NCBI RefSeq assembly: GCF_016907755.1
Contig: NZ_JAFBCN010000001.1
Coordinates: 4,588,001-4,652,000 of the forward strand
Reading direction: 5' to 3'
Length of the DNA stretch: 64,000 nt
From: Cellulosimicrobium cellulans
GTDB taxonomy: Bacteria > Actinomycetota > Actinomycetes > Actinomycetales > Cellulomonadaceae
Below the pieces are notes generated by a model. The model was not told the origin of the DNA and did no database searches. It saw nothing but the letters and a program-made list of their open reading frames with translations. Positions 16,022-24,111 of this stretch are shown here, piece after piece (within the stretch, counting starts at the first letter, position 1; each line of letters opens with the position of its first letter). The position numbers were made by a program, and so were the translations under genes.

Positions 16022-16621
16022 ATGCCGCGGACCAACCCCGAGCGGCGGGCCGCGCTCGCGGACGCCGCCGTCGCCCTCCTCGCCGCGGACGGCGTGCACG
16101 GGCTCACCCACCGCACCGTCGAGCGCGCCGCGGGGCTCCCGGCGGGGACCGCGGCCAACTACGTCCGCAGCAGGGAGGAGCTGCTCGTCGCCGCCGCCGA
16201 GCGCGTCGTCGAGCTGCACCTCGCAGCCATGCGACGGATCGACCGGACGCTCGACGTCTCCGGCTCCCCCGAGCCGCTGACCGAGCTCCTCGCCACCTCC
16301 CTCGAGGACGCCGTCACGACGTCGCGCGCGCGGTACCTCGCGATCTTCGAGCTCCAGCTCGAGGCACGCCGCCGCCCGGCGCTCGGCGCGGCGCTCGCGC
16401 GGCTCGGCTCGGTCGCGACCGCGTTCACCGCCGACGAGCACGCCGAGCTCGGGCTCGACGTCCCGCCCGACGCGATCCCCACGCTCGTCACGCTCTACGG
16501 GGGTGTGCTGTTCTCCCTGGTCAACGCCCCGGGGGACGTCGACCGCACGACAGTCCGCCACCTCGCGCGCGCGATCGTGCGGGGGACGTCGGCGGCTCAC
16601 GCTGCCGCCCCACCGGCGTGA
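16022..16621 (+). CDS. TetR/AcrR family transcriptional regulator
   Basis: The product is 199 residues. The N-terminal helix-turn-helix reads LADAAVALLAADGVHGLTHR, then VERAAGLPAGTAANYV, the usual TetR DNA-recognition pattern. The remaining 140 or so residues form an all-helical ligand and dimerisation domain with no recognised family. It is divergent from the FAD monooxygenase and probably represses it until an aromatic substrate or related effector binds. Its ATG follows one of the two candidate operators with almost no leader, so binding would also block its own transcription. Confidence 0.9.
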   Translation: MPRTNPERRAALADAAVALLAADGVHGLTHRTVERAAGLPAGTAANYVRSREELLVAAAERVVELHLAAMRRIDRTLDVSGSPEPLTELLATSLEDAVTTSRARYLAIFELQLEARRRPALGAALARLGSVATAFTADEHAELGLDVPPDAIPTLVTLYGGVLFSLVNAPGDVDRTTVRHLARAIVRGTSAAHAAAPPA

Positions 16622-16694
16622 GCACCGCCGACCCCGGGCGCGGCGCTCGCGAACCGGCGGCACCCGTCACGCCCGCCCCGGTACCCTGGCGCGC

Positions 16695-18179
16695 GTGACG
16701 GCCCCACCGGCGACCCCTGAGAGCCCAGCGAGCGGGACGACGGTCCCCCAGGACCCGGTCCTGCGCTCCGGCGCGCGCGTCCTCGCCGACGCCGGCCGCC
16801 TGCTGACCCGGCACTGGCCCGCGCTCGTCGCGGTCGCGCTGCTCGCCGAGGTCGTCCACGAGCTCGCGCTGCGCGCCGCGCTCGCCGTCGCGCCGTCGTC
16901 GGGCGTGCTCGGCCTCCTCGTGCTGTGCTTCTCGCCGCTCGCGACGGTCGTCGGGATCGTCGTGATGCTGCACGTCCTGCGCCGCGAGCCGCGGACCGCG
17001 CGCGACCGGCTCGAGGTCCGGGCGCTGCTCGGCTCGATCGCGTCGGTCCTCGTCCCCTACCTCGTCATCTACGAGTTCTACGGCGGCCTGTCCTCCGACT
17101 GGCAGTCGTACATCGACTCCGCGGCGCTCGACCACGCGTTCGCGGCCGGGTCCGGGATCGAGACGGCGAGCCCCATCCCCGAGGGCTTCGGGCTCACCGT
17201 CGTGCTCGTCGTCGCGGGCGCCCTGCTCGCCCGCACGCTGCTCGAGCGCCTCGCCAAGCGCGTCGACCGCGGCATCTCCGCGGCGGGCGGCGACACCCAG
17301 CGCAGCACACGCTCCGCCGCCGTCCGCATCGCGGCGGGCTACTGCGAGGTCGTGTGGATCGTCGTCGGCGCGTTCACCGTCACCGCCGTCGTCGGTCGCG
17401 TGCGCGAGTGGTGGACCTCGCGCGTGGTCGTCGTCGAGACCACGACCTGGTGGGACGGCGTCGTCGCGCGCGTCGACGTGCTCAAGCCGATCGTCGACGC
17501 CCTGGGCCCGACGACGTCCCTCCTCCTCGCGGGCGTCGTCACCGGCCTCGTCGTGCCGCTCGCGTGGCTCACCCTCGGCACGATCGTCTACGGCGTCGAG
17601 GCGATCGACGTCGTCGACCCCGCGCACGCCGCGCAGGGTGGCGACGAGCCCACGGGTCGCGCGACGCGCGTCGTCGACCGGTTCAACCGGACGCTCGGGG
17701 AGAGCGGCGCGCGCAAGGCCTGGGAGCTCATGCTCGACCCCGGCCGACGGTTCGGCGGGCTCGTGGGCGCCGTCGGCATGCTGTGGCGCAGCAGGTGGAG
17801 CGCCGTGCTGCTCTTCTGCGTCGCGTTCGCGCTCCTGACGCTCGGCGAGCAGGTCGTCTACACGGCCGCGCAGGCCGTCGTCGGCCAACCCGGGATCGTC
17901 GCCTGGCGCGCGCTCGTCGGCCCGCTCGAGATCGTCGCGACCGTCGTGGTGCAGGTGCTCACGACCGTGTTGCTCGCCGCCGCGGCGGACGCGCTGCTCG
18001 CGAGCCTCGGCCTGCCGTCGGCGCTGCGCACCCGGCGCGTGGCCCGGTCGCGGACAGCGGTCGGCACAGAGGCCGGCACAGAGGCCGGCACAGCGGTCGG
18101 CACAGCGGTCGGGACCGAGGCCGGCGCGGAGGTCAGCACCGGGGCCGGCACGACGGCGGACGGCGCGTCAGCCGGCTGA
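16695..18179 (+). CDS. Large multi-pass membrane protein of unknown function
   Basis: The product is 494 residues from a GTG start. Hydrophobic stretches suggest six to eight membrane helices, for example at about residues 38-60, 66-90, 110-125, 173-190, 214-235, 270-295, 370-385 and 410-440. Long soluble loops separate them. I recognise no catalytic motif. The C-terminal 45 residues are a tandem repeat of TEAG/TAVG-type units encoded by 12-bp repeats (about 18057-18155), a likely disordered tail prone to length change. The last 12 bases overlap the convergent GntR gene. Confidence 0.7.
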   Translation: MTAPPATPESPASGTTVPQDPVLRSGARVLADAGRLLTRHWPALVAVALLAEVVHELALRAALAVAPSSGVLGLLVLCFSPLATVVGIVVMLHVLRREPRTARDRLEVRALLGSIASVLVPYLVIYEFYGGLSSDWQSYIDSAALDHAFAAGSGIETASPIPEGFGLTVVLVVAGALLARTLLERLAKRVDRGISAAGGDTQRSTRSAAVRIAAGYCEVVWIVVGAFTVTAVVGRVREWWTSRVVVVETTTWWDGVVARVDVLKPIVDALGPTTSLLLAGVVTGLVVPLAWLTLGTIVYGVEAIDVVDPAHAAQGGDEPTGRATRVVDRFNRTLGESGARKAWELMLDPGRRFGGLVGAVGMLWRSRWSAVLLFCVAFALLTLGEQVVYTAAQAVVGQPGIVAWRALVGPLEIVATVVVQVLTTVLLAAAADALLASLGLPSALRTRRVARSRTAVGTEAGTEAGTAVGTAVGTEAGAEVSTGAGTTADGASAG

Positions 18180-18608
18180 GACCGTCGCGGACCGGTCGTC
18201 GCCGGACCGGTCGTCGCCCGGCTGCTCGCCGCCCGGCCGTCTGTCGACGAGCAGAGCCGCTGCGACGACGTCACGGATCTCGGTGTCCGTCAGCGCATGG
18301 TCCCGGGCCAGGCGCACGAAGCGCGCCGCCGCGTCCGTCACCGCCGCGCGCGACAGCGTCGCGGCCGGCGCCGTCACGAGGGTCCCGACCCGGCGCCGGG
18401 TCGTCACGAGCCCCGCAGCCTCCAGGTCGCGGTACGTCCGCGCGACCGTGCCCGGCGCGATCCCCAGGTCGTTCGCGAGGGCACGCACCGTGGGCAGGCG
18501 CTGCCCGTCGGCGAGGTCGCCCGCCGTGACGAGGGCCGCGAGCTGGGCGCGGAGCTGCTCGTAGTGCGGCGTCGGGGAGTCCAGGTCGATGCGGACGGCG
18601 AGGCTCAC
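18168..18608 (-). CDS. GntR family transcriptional regulator (YtrA subfamily-like)
   Basis: The product is 146 residues. The GntR winged helix-turn-helix spans about residues 10-75 (PHYEQLRAQLAALV, then RLPTVRALANDLGIAPGTVARTYRDLEAAGLV). The C-terminal part is only about 60 residues, with no FCD or UTRA domain. This fits the short YtrA subgroup, which usually controls membrane or ABC genes in its own operon. It is the second gene of a minus-strand operon, coupled by a GTGA overlap to the membrane protein upstream. A palindromic site in front of that operon (19585-19607) is the expected operator. The C-terminal tail is Asp/Arg-rich with a short repeat. Confidence 0.88.
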   Translation of the reverse strand: MSLAVRIDLDSPTPHYEQLRAQLAALVTAGDLADGQRLPTVRALANDLGIAPGTVARTYRDLEAAGLVTTRRRVGTLVTAPAATLSRAAVTDAAARFVRLARDHALTDTEIRDVVAAALLVDRRPGGEQPGDDRSGDDRSATVSAG

Positions 18609-19564
18609 GCGACCGCCCCCTCGGGCTCGCGCACCGGCGCTGCCGTCGGCGCGGGGTCGCGGGCCGGCCAGACCAGGACCACGACCGCCACGACCACGAC
18701 GGCCAGCGCCACGAGCACGAGGGCGTGACCGGCCTGGACGTAGCCCGGGCTGAGCCCGGGACCCATCCTGACCCCGTCGCCGCTCCCCAGCCCCAACCAC
18801 CGCAGCGAGAGCCCGCCCAGCGCGACGAGCCCGCCGAGCGTCAGGCCCAGGACGACCTGGGTGGCGCGCTCGACGCGACGAGCGACCCGGCGGCGGAGCC
18901 ACATGTCCCACTCCTCGTCCACGTCCTCGACCGCCGGTCGCGACGCGACGAGGCGCAGCACCACCTCCGAGGCCACGACGACGACGACGGTCGCGACCAG
19001 GAGCGGCACCGTCCACAGCCACCCGGGGAAGGGGGCGACCGTGTACGCCTCGTACCGGCCGACGACGCGGGAGATCGAGCGCGGGCCGTCGGACAGGAGG
19101 CCGAACGCCACGCTCGCGACGGCGACGCCCCCGGCCCAGGTCCACGCGAGGCGGCGGGTGAGCGTCGGGACGACGTCGGCCGTCGAGCGCGCGACGAGCC
19201 GCGCCTCGCGCTGGCGGTGCGTCGGGCGCGGCCACGTGAGCTCGCCCACAGCGTGGACGGCCAGGGCGCCGGAGAGCGCGACGAGCGGCAGCACCGCCGT
19301 CGTCCTCGCTCCGAGCGGGACGAGCCCGAGGTAGAGGTACAAGGGCGGCAGCAGGATCCCCGTGGCGACGAGCATCCCCGCGCCGGCGCTCGTCCCCGCC
19401 GCGTGCCGCACCGCGCGCCGCCCCGCCGAGCTCGGGACGACGGCACGCCGCCCGTCCCACCACAGCAGCGCCGCGACGACGACCGCAGCCAGCAGCGCGA
19501 GGTCGACCGCGAGGGCGACCGGGAACGGCAACGGGTTCCCCAGCATCCACGACACCCAGCTCAT
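18605..19564 (-). CDS. Multi-pass membrane protein in GntR-controlled operon
   Basis: The product is 319 residues. Hydrophobic helices are predicted at about residues 12-34, 62-80, 86-104, 141-162, 180-205, 232-255 and 280-300, with a short charged loop (DVDEEWDMWLRRR) between the fifth and sixth. It may belong to the DUF1648/DUF5808-type proteins that often accompany YtrA-like regulators, but I cannot assign it firmly. The ATG at 19564 is preceded by a clear GGAGGTGG site. It is the first gene of the operon, and its stop overlaps the start of gntR. Confidence 0.72.
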   Translation of the reverse strand: MSWVSWMLGNPLPFPVALAVDLALLAAVVVAALLWWDGRRAVVPSSAGRRAVRHAAGTSAGAGMLVATGILLPPLYLYLGLVPLGARTTAVLPLVALSGALAVHAVGELTWPRPTHRQREARLVARSTADVVPTLTRRLAWTWAGGVAVASVAFGLLSDGPRSISRVVGRYEAYTVAPFPGWLWTVPLLVATVVVVVASEVVLRLVASRPAVEDVDEEWDMWLRRRVARRVERATQVVLGLTLGGLVALGGLSLRWLGLGSGDGVRMGPGLSPGYVQAGHALVLVALAVVVVAVVVLVWPARDPAPTAAPVREPEGAVA

Positions 19565-19584
19565 GTCCACCTCCGTCAGAGAGT

Positions 19585-19607
19585 ATTGATCATGAACTAT
19601 GATCATA
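19585..19607. promoter_or_regulatory. Palindromic operator of the GntR/membrane operon
   Basis: The core TGATCAT-GAACT-ATGATCA (19587-19605) is a perfect 7-base inverted repeat with a 5-base spacer. Its AT-richness stands out from the 74% GC surroundings. It lies 20-45 bases before the membrane gene start, where a promoter would be. It is the best candidate site for autoregulation by the GntR protein. Confidence 0.75.
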
Positions 19608-19671
19608 ATCCTCTGCGCCGTCAAGCGGCTGACGTTCAGCGCCCGACCTCCGGGCGCGTCATGTTACTGAT

Positions 19672-19723
19672 CGTGCACATCTGCGCGGTGTCACCGTTCT
19701 TGCACTTGAGCCCAATGTGCACG
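19672..19723. promoter_or_regulatory. Candidate HipB operator pair
   Basis: CGTGCACAT at 19672-19680 and its exact reverse complement ATGTGCACG at 19715-19723 flank 34 bases of lower-GC sequence just before hipB (start 19736). Each half has the palindromic core GTGCAC, so each could bind one HipB dimer. Paired inverted sites spaced over a promoter are typical of HipBA autoregulation. Confidence 0.6.
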
Positions 19724-19735
19724 TACCATCACACG

Positions 19736-19999
19736 ATGGCTGGTATCGCGCTCACCACCCCCGCCCAGGTCGGCGCAGCGATCCGCAGCGCCCGGAGGCG
19801 CGCAGGCCTGACCCAGCAACAGCTGGCCGAGCGCGCCGGAGTCAGCCGCCGATGGTTGATCGCACTCGAGAGCGGGCACTCGGAGCGTGCCGAGCTCGGG
19901 AAGGTTCTCGACACGCTCGACACGCTCGGGCTCGACCTCACCGTGACCACGACGCCACGCGCGACGAGCCGTCTCGCGGACCTCCTGGAGGACCTGTGA
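19736..19999 (+). CDS. hipB: HipB-like antitoxin, XRE helix-turn-helix
   Basis: The product is 87 residues. An XRE-type helix-turn-helix covers about residues 10-62 (VGAAIRSARRRAGLTQQQLA, then RAGVSRRWLIALESG). A short C-terminal strand (LGLDLTVTTTP) would form the dimer interface. It is directly upstream of a full-length HipA gene with a GTGA overlap, the standard order of HipBA modules. It should neutralise HipA and repress the operon. The start ATG at 19736 lies 12 bases after a perfect inverted repeat. Confidence 0.9.
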   Translation: MAGIALTTPAQVGAAIRSARRRAGLTQQQLAERAGVSRRWLIALESGHSERAELGKVLDTLDTLGLDLTVTTTPRATSRLADLLEDL

Positions 20000-21315
20000 G
20001 CAGCCGACACCTGGCCGTGCTGCTCTACGGGCGGCACGTCGCCGACCTGGAGCAGACCCGGGGCGGACAACACCTGCTGAACTATCGCTCGGACCCGGGG
20101 GCGACGCCGATCTCCCTGACGATGCCCCTCGCAGGCGGACCCTTCGCCCAGCGGGTCGTCGATCCGTTCCTCGACGGGCTCCTGCCGGAGCGCCAGGCCG
20201 CCCGAGAGGCCATGTCGCGCGAGTTCGACGTGTCTGCCCGCAACCCGTTCGCACTCCTGGCCCACATGGGGCTGGACTGCGCCGGTGCCGTGCAGTTCTG
20301 CGCCGAGGACGAGGTAGCGGACGTCCTGGCCCGCCGAGGCACCCTCGTCGCGCTCAGCGACGACGACATCGAGGAGCGGTTGTCCGAGCTGCGGACCAAC
20401 CCCGGCGCCAGCTGGCTCGCCCCACGCGAGCGATGGTCCTTGGCCGGGGCACAAGCCAAGTTCGCGCTGCGACGCGAAGGAGACGCCTGGTATGAGGCCA
20501 CCGGCGCCGAGGCGACCACCCACATCGTCAAACCCGGTGTGGACGGCTTCCGCTCCCAGGCGCTCAACGAGCACATCTGTCTGCAGACCGCGCGGCGCGC
20601 CGGCCTGCCGGCGGCCCTCTCGCGCTTCGAGCGGTTCCGCGGCGAGACGGCGCTGATCGTCGAGCGCTACGACCGCCGACGTGACGACGCCGGGACCCTC
20701 GGGCGATTGCACCAGGAGGACCTCTGTCAGGCCACGGGCACCTACCCGGCGGACAAGTACGAGTCCGACGGGGGCCCCCGGGCGGTGCAGATCGTCGACC
20801 TGCTGCGGACCCAGAGCACGCGCCGCTTCCGCCAGTCCAACCTGGACGCGTTCGTCGATGCGCTGGCCTTCAACGTCTTGATCCAGGCGCCCGACGCGCA
20901 CGCCAAGAACTACTCGGTCCTCCTCGCTGAGAGCGCCGTCAGGCTGGCCCCGCTGTACGACGTCGCCTCCGGTGCACCATACGACTCCGCGGGTCAGACC
21001 GGCCTGCGCACCTCGGCGATGGCCGTGGGCGGTCGGCGCGAGTTCGTGCAGATCGGCCTCGACCGATGGAGCCGTTTCGCCCGGGAGGCGGGCCTCGAGC
21101 CCGACGCCGTGACCGGCAGGGTCCTCGACCTCGCCGAGCGGCTCCCCGACGCGATGACAGACGCGTTCGTCGCCGAGGCCGAGCGTGGCGAGCCCGAGGT
21201 CGGCGAGCTACGGGCTCGGATGCTCGGCCCGATCGCCCGTTCCTGCAAGGTCCTGCGAGGTCAGCGGGCCCGGCAGGGCCGGGCACCCGGTCACGACGCG
21301 GGCAGCGACCAGTAG
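19996..21315 (+). CDS. hipA: HipA family serine/threonine kinase toxin
   Basis: The 439-residue length is normal for a full HipA with N-terminal couple_hipA and C-terminal kinase parts. Key motifs are present. RWSLAGAQAKFAL has Ser148 at the place of the E. coli autophosphorylated Ser150, and THIVKPG and VERYDRR follow. DAHAKNYS has the catalytic Asp300, and LAPLYDVAS has metal-binding Asp322. E. coli HipA phosphorylates glutamyl-tRNA synthetase and causes persistence; other HipA proteins have different targets, so the target here is unknown. All catalytic residues seem intact. Its 3' end overlaps the convergent membrane-anchored gene by 25 bases. Confidence 0.92.
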   Translation: MSSRHLAVLLYGRHVADLEQTRGGQHLLNYRSDPGATPISLTMPLAGGPFAQRVVDPFLDGLLPERQAAREAMSREFDVSARNPFALLAHMGLDCAGAVQFCAEDEVADVLARRGTLVALSDDDIEERLSELRTNPGASWLAPRERWSLAGAQAKFALRREGDAWYEATGAEATTHIVKPGVDGFRSQALNEHICLQTARRAGLPAALSRFERFRGETALIVERYDRRRDDAGTLGRLHQEDLCQATGTYPADKYESDGGPRAVQIVDLLRTQSTRRFRQSNLDAFVDALAFNVLIQAPDAHAKNYSVLLAESAVRLAPLYDVASGAPYDSAGQTGLRTSAMAVGGRREFVQIGLDRWSRFAREAGLEPDAVTGRVLDLAERLPDAMTDAFVAEAERGEPEVGELRARMLGPIARSCKVLRGQRARQGRAPGHDAGSDQ

Positions 21316-21863
21316 GCGGGGAGCAGCTCCGGCTCGACGAGACGCACCTCGGCGGGCACGGCGTCGTCGGGCGTGAGGAAGTACTGCGTGCTGCGGCTCG
21401 AGACGGCGCCCGTGCACACCGGCGCCTCGGGGAACGGCATGCCCGGGAGCGCGGACGCCCCCGCCGTGAACTCGCGCCCGGCGGCGTCGAGCAGCACGAC
21501 CTCGCACGACGAGTACGTCTCCTCCTCGCTGGCCGGGGCGTCGGGCGCGTCCGACCGCAGCGACACGTCGGCGGCCCAGAGCGTGTAGCCCTCCGGCGCC
21601 TCGATGCGGTCCCCGTACCCGTCGTCGAGCCAGTCGACCTCCTCGAGCCCGGCGAGACGCGCCCGGACGTCGCCGACCTGCGCCCAGCCCTCGGCATCGG
21701 CCGTGTGCGCGCGGTGCGGCTCCGACGCCCACCAGCCCTGCACGGCGTCCGAACGCCAGGTGAGCGTGCCGAGCGCCGCGAGCGCTCCCGCCAGCACGAC
21801 CAGCCACCACCGGTTCGCGCGCCACCACCCCACGCTCGATCCCCCGCCAGACCCCCCGCTCAT
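21291..21863 (-). CDS. Membrane-anchored exported protein, third of a three-gene operon
   Basis: The product is 190 residues. A Gly/Ser-rich N-terminus and one membrane helix (about residues 19-36, [18 protein letters not shown]) anchor an extracytoplasmic domain of about 150 residues. Two cysteines (in SSCEVVLL and PVCTGAV) could form a disulfide. The pattern GYTLWAADVSL, then EVVLLDAAGREF, suggests a beta-sandwich like DUF4352-type domains, but I do not recognise a family. The ATG overlaps the upstream gene's stop by 4 bases. The three coupled genes have the same architecture and probably act together at the cell surface. The 3' end overlaps hipA by 25 bases. Confidence 0.7.
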   Translation of the reverse strand: MSGGSGGGSSVGWWRANRWWLVVLAGALAALGTLTWRSDAVQGWWASEPHRAHTADAEGWAQVGDVRARLAGLEEVDWLDDGYGDRIEAPEGYTLWAADVSLRSDAPDAPASEEETYSSCEVVLLDAAGREFTAGASALPGMPFPEAPVCTGAVSSRSTQYFLTPDDAVPAEVRLVEPELLPAYWSLPAS

Positions 21864-22561
21864 CCTTCCCACCCCCCGGGGACGAGCGCGGGCGACAGCA
21901 CCTCGACGACCGCGTCCGCCGCCGGGACGTCGAGACGACCGAGGTCGATCTCGGCGACCGCCTGCGGGCGGTCGATGTCCGCGTCGTCGTGCTCCGTGAG
22001 CACGCGCAGCACGACGTCCCCGTCGAGCGCCCGCGCCGGTACCTCGACGACGACCGTCCCGGCTTCGGGGACGTCGGGGTCCACGAACGTGCTCATCATC
22101 GAGTTGCTCACGCGGTGCGACGCCTCGTGGTCGCGCCCCTCGGCGTCGCGCAGCTCGAGCGCCTCGATCCCCGCCTCCTTCGTGGTGCCGGACACCGCGA
22201 GGTCCACGGCGACCCAGACGCCGTCGGTCGTCAGGGTGTCGAACCCGTCCTCGAGCACCGTGCCCGTGCGCACGTCGTCGACGCGGACGCGCAGCGGGCC
22301 GGCGGTGACGACCTCGCCCACGTCGCCGCGCGTCGTCGTCGACGTGAGCGTGGGCCACCACGCGTCGACACGCGCCACGGCGGCCCCGACGCCCACGGCG
22401 AGGAGGAGCAGGACGACGGTCACGACGACGTCCGCACGTCGCGGGCGCGCGGTCGCGGCGGGGTCACCGGCAGTCGCGGCGGGGTCGCCGGCGGTCGCGG
22501 CATCGTCGGCGGACGCCGTGGCGGTCGCCTCGGACGTCGTCGCCCCGGTCGGCTCGGTCAC
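21860..22561 (-). CDS. Membrane-anchored exported protein, second of a three-gene operon
   Basis: The product is 233 residues from the GTG at 22561; an adjacent GTG at 22564 is also possible. A Thr/Ala-rich cytoplasmic tail contains a tandem ATAGDPA repeat, then one membrane helix (about residues 46-62, VVVTVVLLLLAVGVGAAVA). The exported domain has VRVDDVRTGTVLEDGFDTL, GVWVAVDLAVSGTTKEAG and a C-terminal strand-rich part. The phrase WVAVDLAVSG is similar to DUF4352-type immunoglobulin-like proteins. Overlaps of 4 bases on both sides show tight coupling to its neighbours. No catalytic residues are apparent. Confidence 0.72.
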   Translation of the reverse strand: MTEPTGATTSEATATASADDAATAGDPAATAGDPAATARPRRADVVVTVVLLLLAVGVGAAVARVDAWWPTLTSTTTRGDVGEVVTAGPLRVRVDDVRTGTVLEDGFDTLTTDGVWVAVDLAVSGTTKEAGIEALELRDAEGRDHEASHRVSNSMMSTFVDPDVPEAGTVVVEVPARALDGDVVLRVLTEHDDADIDRPQAVAEIDLGRLDVPAADAVVEVLSPALVPGGWEG

Positions 22562-23265
22562 CACGCCTCCTCGTCCTCGGGCGGGTCCACGATCTCCGGC
22601 GGGACGGCGCCGGGCGGGACGTCCACGAGCACCACCGTGCCCGTCTCGGCCCACCGGCGTCCGCCGCCGACCGTCATGTCCCGGTAGCGGAACGTCGGGA
22701 CGATGACGGTGAGCGGCTCGTCCGGGGCGGCGGACGTGGCCCCGCCCTCCGGGACCGTCACCGGCCACAGCAGCGCGACGTCCTCCGGCAGGCCCGGTTG
22801 GAGGACGGGGTAGACCGAGGCGTCGCGCACGAGCAGCGTCGGGTCCGGGCGGTCGGGCTCCGCGTCGCCCGCGAGGGCCAGGCCGCCAGGAAGCTCGGCC
22901 GGGAGCGTCACGGCGGTGCGGTCCAGACGGCGGGACTCGCGGTCGGTGTCGAGCGCGCCCACGACCACGACGAGCCACGCGTCGGCGCCGGAGTCCTCGA
23001 GCGTGGAGACCTGCACGGCGTCCGTCACGGACCACGATCGCACCGTCAGGTCGAACGGTCCGGTCGGGACCGGCTCCCCCGCGGCGGCGTGGGCCGGTCC
23101 GGCCTCGGCGGCGACGTGCTGGGCGAACCCGCCGGCCGCCGCCGTCCCGGCCACGAGGCCGAGCACGACCGCCAGCGCGATGCGGCGCGGCCACGTCCCG
23201 ACGACCGCGCGGAGCAGCGGGACGCTGCGGGCGGCCCTCGGCGCGGTCGACGTCACGGCGCGCAT
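22558..23265 (-). CDS. Membrane-anchored exported protein, first of a three-gene operon
   Basis: The product is 235 residues. A basic N-terminus and a membrane helix at about residues 27-48 (RIALAVVLGLVAGTAAAGGF) precede an extracytoplasmic domain. That domain has the pattern WLVVVVGALDTDRESRRLDRTAV and ends in an acidic tail (DPPEDEEAW). As in the two genes after it, the domain looks beta-rich and may be a DUF4352-like sandwich. The product is unrelated in detail to the other two, so the operon holds three diverged proteins and not simple duplicates. The GTGA overlap links it to the second gene. Function is unknown. Confidence 0.72.
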   Translation of the reverse strand: MRAVTSTAPRAARSVPLLRAVVGTWPRRIALAVVLGLVAGTAAAGGFAQHVAAEAGPAHAAAGEPVPTGPFDLTVRSWSVTDAVQVSTLEDSGADAWLVVVVGALDTDRESRRLDRTAVTLPAELPGGLALAGDAEPDRPDPTLLVRDASVYPVLQPGLPEDVALLWPVTVPEGGATSAAPDEPLTVIVPTFRYRDMTVGGGRRWAETGTVVLVDVPPGAVPPEIVDPPEDEEAW

Positions 23266-23289
23266 CTTACGGGGCGGACGACGCCCTCG

Positions 23290-23994
23290 TCAGGCCCCAC
23301 GGACCAGGAGGGTCGTCACGGGACCCATGACGATCGCGTACATGAACGCGAAGAACAGCGTGTGCAGCAGCACGAACAGGAGGGCGTTGCGCACCGCGCC
23401 CCGGGCCCGGAGGTGCGCGACGAGCTTGCGCACGAACTCGACGGGGTGGGCCAGGTCCCAGCTGTTGAAGCGCACGTACCGGCCCAGGTAGATCCCCACC
23501 GACACCAGGGCGAGGACGACGAGCACGGCGATCCACGAGGCCGGCCGGTGGAACGGGTCGTCGTCGTTCGGGTACAGCACGATGACGAACAGCGCCTGCG
23601 CGAGGAAGACGTTCACGACCGTGTTCATGACGCCCGACATCGCAAGCGTGAGCACGGCGACGATGTCGTACCAGAGCGGGACGTCCTCGCCCTCCTGCCG
23701 GTGGCTGTAGTTGAGCTCCGTGACGAGGTACCCGGCGTTGGGCAGGAGCAGCAGCCACACGAGGAAGCCGGCCACGGCGACCGTGAGGATCACCCACGGC
23801 GGGGCGCCGCCCGCGATGAGCACGGCGTCCACGAGGACGACCAGACCCAGCACCAGGACCGGCGCGATCGACAGCCCGATGTTGAGCAGCATGGGCCGGT
23901 ACAGACGCGTGCGGTACAGCGGGGCGCGCAGCACCACGAGGGCGAGCGCGTACACGTTGAGCAGGGCCACGCCCCCGAAGAGCCAGTCGAGCAC
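23290..23994 (-). CDS. DUF1361-like membrane protein
   Basis: The product is 234 residues from a GTG start. Seven hydrophobic segments are visible, beginning LFGGVALLNVYALALVVL, and the central motif WLLLLPNAGYLVTELNYS matches the DUF1361 signature (LPNAPYLVTDL-type). Function is unknown across the family. It is divergent from the NarK-type transporter, with 117 bases between starts and no obvious palindrome. Alternative starts cannot be excluded because the N-terminus has no ATG in frame close to the first helix. Confidence 0.78.
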   Translation of the reverse strand: MLDWLFGGVALLNVYALALVVLRAPLYRTRLYRPMLLNIGLSIAPVLVLGLVVLVDAVLIAGGAPPWVILTVAVAGFLVWLLLLPNAGYLVTELNYSHRQEGEDVPLWYDIVAVLTLAMSGVMNTVVNVFLAQALFVIVLYPNDDDPFHRPASWIAVLVVLALVSVGIYLGRYVRFNSWDLAHPVEFVRKLVAHLRARGAVRNALLFVLLHTLFFAFMYAIVMGPVTTLLVRGA

Positions 23995-24111
23995 GCCCCC
24001 ACGGTACGGGTGGTTCGCCGCGCGGGGCGCGGCGAGCGTCGTTAGCGTGGAGTCGCTCGACGCAACGACCTCCCCGTGCCCGCCGGCGGGCACCTCCCAC
24101 CAGGAGTCGCC

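Noticed and set aside
19600-21315. HipBA as part of a genomic island with att sites or integrase
   Set aside because: No tRNA, integrase, transposase or direct-repeat borders are visible around it.
24076-24111. Earlier ATG for the NarK-type transporter
   Set aside because: It lacks a ribosome-binding site, while the ATG at 24112 has a good AGGAG at the right distance.
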